Below, piece by piece: positions 5,886-9,868 of a DNA stretch of 9,868 nt. The stretch is from an uncultured Kiritimatiellota bacterium. GTDB taxonomy: Bacteria > Verrucomicrobiota > Kiritimatiellia > RFP12 > UBA1067. The stretch spans positions 1 through 9,868 of the forward strand of contig CAKULR010000051.1 of NCBI GenBank assembly GCA_934667295.1, given 5' to 3'. Both the position numbers and the translations under genes were made by a program. The notes beneath the pieces were generated by a model, which was not told the origin of the DNA, did not search any database, and worked only from the letters and a program-made list of their open reading frames with translations. The first letter of the stretch is position 1, and every line of letters starts with the position of its first letter.

Positions 5886-6740
5886 TCACGTCCGCGCGGC
5901 GGCGAGGTCGCGGGCAATCTGGGCCTGGAGGTCGGAGACGGAGGCGAACCGCCGTTCGGGGCGGAGGAACCGCCGCATGCCCACCGAGACCGTCCGTCCC
6001 TGAAGCGGCGGCAGACCGGCGGCGGGGACGTCCAGCAGATGCACCTCCAGGACGGGCTCCGTCCAGGCCCGCGTGCCCATCGTGGGGGCGAGGCCGTAGT
6101 TCGCGACACCGCGTCCCCACGCCGTCTCGACGGCGTAGACGCCGCACGGCGGACACACAAGCCCCGCCGCAGGACGGACGTTGAGCGTGGGACAGCCGAG
6201 CGTATGCCCCACGCCCTTCCCGGCGAAGACCTCGCCCTCCAGCGACCAGGACCGGCCCAGCATCGCGGCGGCGAGGTCCAGGTCGCCGGCCGCCACGGCG
6301 GCGCGGATGCGCGTGGAGGAGACCGGCGTTGCCCCGCAAATGGCAAAGGGTACGACTTCGACGCGGAAACCGCGCGCGCGCAGGAACGCGGCATCGCCCG
6401 CGCCGCCTGCGCCGAACGTCCAGTTCGCACCGCACAGGACGGTGTCCAGCGCGGGATAGGCCGCGCGCAGCCAGGCGGCGAAGTCGGACGGCGGCTGCGC
6501 GGCCAGTTCCGCCGTGAAGTCGAGCGCGCGTACGCGCGTCTCCGCCGCCACATCCGAACCGCCCAGCGCCGCGCGGATGGCCGCGAGGCGCGTCGGCGGC
6601 GTCATGAGGAGGGCGGGCGCGCGGTCCGGCGCGAAGACGGTGGCGGGATGGGTGCGGAAGGTGAGCGCGGCGTCGGCCCGCGCGAGACTCCGGCGGTGGC
6701 CGTGATGCACCCCGTCGAAGAACCCGACGGCGAGCGTCAT
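5886..6740 (-). CDS. ribF: Bifunctional riboflavin kinase / FAD synthetase, compact form
   Basis: Phosphorylates riboflavin to FMN and adenylylates FMN to FAD in the cytoplasm. The 284-residue product shows both modules. The N-terminal nucleotidyltransferase has GFFDGVHHGH (6-15, with the HxGH ATP motif), a TFRTHP strand (27-32), CGANWTFG (103-110) where GxDFxFG is usual, and SSTRIR (141-146). The C-terminal kinase has GHTLGCPTLNV (178-188; Thr and Asn of PTxN kept), GVYAVE, NYGLAPTMG, LEVHLLD with Glu232 as the likely catalytic base, and FLRPERRFAS. It is shorter than the E. coli enzyme (313): there is almost nothing before GFFDG, and the segment between HxGH and the TFxxHP strand is about ten residues shorter. 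The ATG at 6740 overlaps the truB stop as ATGA. Last gene of the infB cluster. Confidence 0.92.
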   Translation of the reverse strand: MTLAVGFFDGVHHGHRRSLARADAALTFRTHPATVFAPDRAPALLMTPPTRLAAIRAALGGSDVAAETRVRALDFTAELAAQPPSDFAAWLRAAYPALDTVLCGANWTFGAGGAGDAAFLRARGFRVEVVPFAICGATPVSSTRIRAAVAAGDLDLAAAMLGRSWSLEGEVFAGKGVGHTLGCPTLNVRPAAGLVCPPCGVYAVETAWGRGVANYGLAPTMGTRAWTEPVLEVHLLDVPAAGLPPLQGRTVSVGMRRFLRPERRFASVSDLQAQIARDLAAART

Positions 6741-7465
6741 CCCGCGAGCGCCCCCGCCATGGGGATGACGCGGTCCCTGAAGCCGACGGCGTCCAGCTTG
6801 AGAAGGTCCATGAGGCCGATCGCGTCGGCCACGGAGAACTTCGCGACCCGCGTGCGGCGCAGGGATTCGAGGGAGGCCCCGCAGCCGAGGACCTGGCCGA
6901 GGTCGTGGGCGAGCGCGCGCACGCAGACGCCCTTCGTGCAGACGAGCTCGACCGTCACGAGCGGCGGCGCGAAGTCCGTCACGGCCAGGCGGTAGACGTG
7001 GACGAGGCGCGTCGTCCGTTCGTCGGGATCGGTCGGCACGATGCCGTAGGTCGGCGTGTCGGGGCGCTTGATGACGCTGAAGGGCGGCGGCGTCTGGAAG
7101 ATGTCGCCCCGGAACTCGGGCAGGGCGGCGTCCAGGCGTGCGCGCGTCACCGCGTCGAAGGGACGTTCTTCGAGCGTGCTCCCCTCGCGGTCCTGCGTGT
7201 CGGTCACGCGCCCGAGGCGGAACGTCGCCGTGTAGGCGCGGTCCCGTCCCATGAGGTCGTTCGAGAACTTCGTGCCGTCGCCCACGAGCAGGACGACGAG
7301 GCCCGTCGCGTTCGGCTCCAGCGTGCCGCCGTGGCCGACCTTGACGAGGTTGAAGCGCGACTTGACCGTCTTCACCACGTCGTGCGTGGAGATGTTCGAC
7401 GGCTTGTCGACGAGCAGCAGCCCGTCGAGCGCCGCCAGCATCGCGATGGAGTCGAGGCGCGCCAT
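6737..7465 (-). CDS. truB: tRNA pseudouridine(55) synthase-family protein with altered active-site residues
   Basis: TruB isomerises U55 to pseudouridine in the T-loop of tRNAs. The 242-residue product follows the family: LDGLLLVDKPSNISTHDVV (13-31), VGHGGTLEPNATGL (43-56), RDRAYTATFRLGRVTDTQD (74-92, Tyr78 kept), GDIFQTPPPFSVIK (120-133), VCTKGVCVRALAHDLG (175-190, Arg183 kept) and LRRTRVAKFSV (202-212). Two key positions differ. The catalytic Asp of GTLDP (E. coli Asp48) is Glu50, and the Tyr of KGTYIR (E. coli Tyr179) is Cys181. The C-terminus is short, with no clear PUA-like extension after about residue 230. The ATG at 7465 overlaps the rbfA stop as TGATG, and its own stop overlaps the ribF start as ATGA. 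Family membership is clear; catalytic competence is not. Confidence 0.9.
   Translation of the reverse strand: MARLDSIAMLAALDGLLLVDKPSNISTHDVVKTVKSRFNLVKVGHGGTLEPNATGLVVLLVGDGTKFSNDLMGRDRAYTATFRLGRVTDTQDREGSTLEERPFDAVTRARLDAALPEFRGDIFQTPPPFSVIKRPDTPTYGIVPTDPDERTTRLVHVYRLAVTDFAPPLVTVELVCTKGVCVRALAHDLGQVLGCGASLESLRRTRVAKFSVADAIGLMDLLKLDAVGFRDRVIPMAGALAG
7316..7318 (-). other. truB: Catalytic-aspartate codon of truB reads Glu
   Basis: The minus-strand codon is GAG (Glu50) in GHGGTLEPNATG. In characterised pseudouridine synthases this position is the nucleophilic or general-base aspartate. Confidence 0.85.
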
Positions 7466-7824
7466 CAGTCCTCCGCCGGGGGTGGCAGGTTGTCGAGAAG
7501 CGCGAGCACGTGGTCGCCCTTCTCAAGGGAGTGGTCGATCACGAAGCGGAGCTGCGGCGTGAACTTGAGGCGCACCTCGGAATTGACGATGCGCTCGAAC
7601 TCGTGCGTGCGGCGGATGAGGTGGCCGAGCACGCGGTTCTGCTCCACGGGCTCGCCGAACACGCTCACCTTCACGGTCGCGTTGCGCAGGTTCTTCGCGC
7701 ACTTCACCTCCGTGACGGTGACGACGCCGGGGTTCACGTCGTCCCCCTGGAGGACGCGGAACACGGCTTCGCCGATGACGCGCTTCAGGAGGGAGTTGAC
7801 TCTTTCGAGACGATCAACGGACAT
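7465..7824 (-). CDS. rbfA: 30S ribosome-binding factor A
   Basis: RbfA binds late 30S precursors near the 5' end of 16S rRNA and aids maturation, also in cold adaptation. The 119-residue product has family size and layout: an N-terminal helix region (MSVDRLERVNSLLKRVIGEAVF), a strand with VTVTEVKCAKNLRNATVKVSVFG (36-58) corresponding to the usual TxVxVSxDLxxAxVYVS region, helix LGHLIRRTHEFERIVNSEVRLKFTPQLRFVID (66-97) and a short acidic tail. The ATG at 7824 has GGAG 9 nt upstream, and it lies 13 nt after infB. Its stop shares one base with the truB start (TGATG), implying coupling. The infB-rbfA-truB order is widely conserved and supports the call. Confidence 0.93.
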   Translation of the reverse strand: MSVDRLERVNSLLKRVIGEAVFRVLQGDDVNPGVVTVTEVKCAKNLRNATVKVSVFGEPVEQNRVLGHLIRRTHEFERIVNSEVRLKFTPQLRFVIDHSLEKGDHVLALLDNLPPPAED

Positions 7825-7833
7825 GGGGCGGAT

Positions 7834-7837
7834 CTCC
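7834..7837 (-). promoter_or_regulatory. Ribosome binding site of rbfA
   Basis: GGAG on the minus strand (GGGAG if the last base of the infB stop codon is counted) sits 9 nt before the rbfA ATG at 7824, in the 13-nt gap after infB. Confidence 0.6.
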
Positions 7838-9868
7838 CTACAGCGAGCGCGGCAGCTCTTCCAGCACGTAGCACTCCACGGTGTCGCCCACGGCGAAGTC
7901 CTCGAAGCCGGCGAAGCAGATGCCGCACTCCTGCTGGCCGGTCACCTCCTTCACCTCGTCCTTGAAGTGGCGGAGCGTCTGGACCTTGCCCTCCCAGACC
8001 TTCGTCTTGCCGCGCAGGATGCGGTAGCGCGCCGAGGCGACGAGCGTGCCGTCCAGCATCTGCGAACCGGCGATCCTGCCGAGCTTGCCGATGTCGTAGA
8101 TGGCCTTGATCTCGGCGTGGCCCTTCACCTTCTCGGTGAACTCGGGCGGCAGGAGGTCGAGCATCGTCTTCTTCACGTGGTCGATCAGCTCGTAGATGAT
8201 GCGGAACGAGTTGATGCGCACGCCGTCGTGGCGGGCCTGCTGCTGCACGCCCGAATCGCAGCCGATGTCGAAGCCCACGATCACGGCCTTGCCGGCCGCC
8301 GCGCTCTTCACGTCGGTGAGCGAGACGTTGCCCGTGCCCGTGCCGATGATCTTGAGCGACACCTTCTCGCTCTTGATGCCGCGCAGGGCCTCCACGATCG
8401 CCTCCAGGGAGCCCTGCGTGTCGCTCTTCACGACGACGCTCAGCTCGCGCTTGTCGCCCGCGTTCATCTGGCTCATGAGGGCGTCGAGCGAGACGGCCTT
8501 CGTCTGCGAAAGCTCCTGCTCCTTGCGGGCGCGCGCGGCCTCCTCGGCGAGCGTGCGGGCGCGCTTCTCGTCCAGCATCACGCGGAACTCGGCGCCGGCC
8601 TCGGGCACGCCCGAGAGGCCCGTACACTTGACGGGCGTGGAGGGCGGCGCCTCCTTGATGCGGCGGCCGCGGTCGTCGATGAGGGAGCGGACCTTGCCGA
8701 AGTGCTCGCCGATGAGGACGGCGTCGCCCACCTTGAGCGTGCCGCCCGTGACGAGCAGCGTCGCGGAGGGGCCGAAGCCCTGCTCCAGCTCGGCCTCGAT
8801 GACGTAGCCGTTCGCGCGGCGCTTCGGGTTCGCGGTGAGTTCGAGCACGTCCGCCTGCAGGAGCATCATCTCCAGCAGGTTGTCCACGCCCTGGCCCGTC
8901 GTGCCGGAAACCTCGCAGCACACGATGTCGCCGCCCCACTCCTCGGGGGTGAGGCCGATCTTCTGGAGCTGCTGCTTCACGCGCTGGACGTTCGCGATGG
9001 GCTTGTCGCACTTCGTGATGGCGACCATGATCTGCACGCCGGCCTGGCGGGCGAACTTGATCGCCTCCTCGGTCTGGGGCATGATGCCGTCGTCGGCGGC
9101 GATGATGATGACGGCGATGTCGGTGAGCTGCGCGCCGCGCTGGCGCATCGCGTTGAACGCGGCGTGGCCGGGCGTGTCGAGGAAGGTGATCTTGCGGCCC
9201 TGCACGTCCACCTGGTAGGCGGAGATCTGCTGGGTGATGCCGCCGGCCTCGCCCGCCGCGACGTGCGCGTGGCGGATGTAGTCCATGAGCGTCGTCTTGC
9301 CGTGGTCGACGTGGCCGAGGAACGTGACGACAGGCGGACGCATCTGCATGTCCTCGGGCTTGTCCTCGGGAATCTCGTCGTCCGCGTCGATCGCCTTGAG
9401 GACGGGCTTCTTGTTCGCCGCGTCGCGGGCGTGCTCGATGTTGACCTTGTAGCCGTACTTCTGCGCGACCTTCGTCGCGACGTCGGGCTCCACGCGCTGG
9501 TTGATCGACGCGAGCACCTTGAGGCCCATGAGGTCCGCGATCAGGCGGTTCGGGCGAATGCCGAGCTTGAGCGCGAGCTCCTTCACGACGACCGCGCCGC
9601 GAATCGAGATCTCGCGCGTGGAGACGGAAAGCGAGATCGTGGGCTTCGGCGGCGCGACGGGCGCGGGCGCGGCGGCGCCGGTGGAGATGACGGGTTTGCC
9701 CGGCACGATCTGCACCTGCGGACGCGACACGCGCATCGAGACGGACGCGAACCCGGCGCGCAGCCCGCCCACGCGCGGCGCGGGCGGCGGCACGGGCTTC
9801 GGCGGCGGCGCCAAGAGCATCATCCCGGGCATCGCGTCCCGTGATACCGTGAACCGCAACCACAATCT
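7838..9868 (-). CDS. infB: Translation initiation factor IF-2 (5' end probably beyond the window)
   Basis: IF-2 is the GTPase that places initiator tRNA on the 30S subunit and promotes subunit joining. The frame is open to the window edge. The first possible start inside is TTG at 9865 (675 residues), with ATGs at 9832, 9823 and 9820, none with a convincing ribosome binding site, so the true start may lie outside. Counting from the TTG: a Pro/Ala-rich N-terminus to about residue 78, an IF2_N-like domain (VVVKELALKLGIRPNRLIADLM, 92-113), then the G domain with GHVDHGKT (G1, 184-191), GGITQQIS (G2, 208-215), DTPGH (G3, 230-234), TKCD (G4, 284-287) and SGT (G5, 320-322). Beta-barrel and C-terminal domains follow, ending CGICFAGFEDFAVGD. 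First visible gene of the infB-rbfA-truB-ribF cluster; nusA would be expected upstream. Confidence 0.95.
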   Translation of the reverse strand, partial: RLWLRFTVSRDAMPGMMLLAPPPKPVPPPAPRVGGLRAGFASVSMRVSRPQVQIVPGKPVISTGAAAPAPVAPPKPTISLSVSTREISIRGAVVVKELALKLGIRPNRLIADLMGLKVLASINQRVEPDVATKVAQKYGYKVNIEHARDAANKKPVLKAIDADDEIPEDKPEDMQMRPPVVTFLGHVDHGKTTLMDYIRHAHVAAGEAGGITQQISAYQVDVQGRKITFLDTPGHAAFNAMRQRGAQLTDIAVIIIAADDGIMPQTEEAIKFARQAGVQIMVAITKCDKPIANVQRVKQQLQKIGLTPEEWGGDIVCCEVSGTTGQGVDNLLEMMLLQADVLELTANPKRRANGYVIEAELEQGFGPSATLLVTGGTLKVGDAVLIGEHFGKVRSLIDDRGRRIKEAPPSTPVKCTGLSGVPEAGAEFRVMLDEKRARTLAEEAARARKEQELSQTKAVSLDALMSQMNAGDKRELSVVVKSDTQGSLEAIVEALRGIKSEKVSLKIIGTGTGNVSLTDVKSAAAGKAVIVGFDIGCDSGVQQQARHDGVRINSFRIIYELIDHVKKTMLDLLPPEFTEKVKGHAEIKAIYDIGKLGRIAGSQMLDGTLVASARYRILRGKTKVWEGKVQTLRHFKDEVKEVTGQQECGICFAGFEDFAVGDTVECYVLEELPRSL

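Noticed and set aside
5006..6184. A 392-codon plus-strand frame from a TTG, read as one gene
   Set aside because: Only its part up to about 5430 resembles a protein family (Clp_N). After that it is out of frame with the AAA sequence and then runs antisense through ribF.
6905..9844. A 979-codon plus-strand open frame opposite truB, rbfA and infB
   Set aside because: It is antisense to three clear genes. Its translation is Arg/Asp/His/Leu-rich low-complexity sequence typical of the reverse of GC-rich codons, with no domain seen.

Overview
The window is GC-rich bacterial DNA, densely coding, with short or overlapping gene junctions. The gene content is housekeeping: the infB-rbfA-truB-ribF translation and flavin cluster, proline biosynthesis genes proB and proA, and a sulfhydrylase (metY). 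Several proteins are divergent: a glutamate kinase without a PUA domain, a compact RibF, and a TruB with GHGGTLEP where GHxGTLDP is expected. My impression is an environmental or gut member of the PVC group (Verrucomicrobiota/Kiritimatiellota-like). That is inference from protein style only; there is no rRNA or marker placement to support it.

Right part (9868 to 5886, all minus strand, read right to left): infB (5' end probably outside the window), rbfA, truB and ribF. The junctions are 13 nt, a TGATG overlap and an ATGA overlap, so this is almost certainly one operon. It supplies initiation factor IF2, a 30S maturation factor, the tRNA U55 pseudouridine synthase and the bifunctional riboflavin kinase/FAD synthetase.

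Middle (5885 to 4922): a plus-strand remnant of a Clp-type AAA+ ATPase. It has a Clp_N-like region followed directly by a D2-like AAA start with an intact Walker A. It is broken by two frame changes and stops shortly after Walker A, 3 nt from the convergent end of ribF. To its left is a short non-coding stretch with an extended -10 promoter reading leftward into proB.

Left part (4921 to 1, all minus strand): proB, a membrane-anchored two-domain metallophosphoesterase, and proA (11 nt gap, then an ATGA overlap), so the phosphoesterase sits inside the proline operon. After proA an 85-nt spacer holds an AT-rich array of 8-bp tandem repeats, then metY, then the first 41 codons of an exported protein that runs off the window.

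No defence system, CRISPR array, insertion sequence, tRNA or rRNA is visible. The most notable points are the Asp-to-Glu change at the expected catalytic position of TruB, the decayed Clp-like gene, the membrane phosphoesterase between proB and proA, and the octamer repeat.
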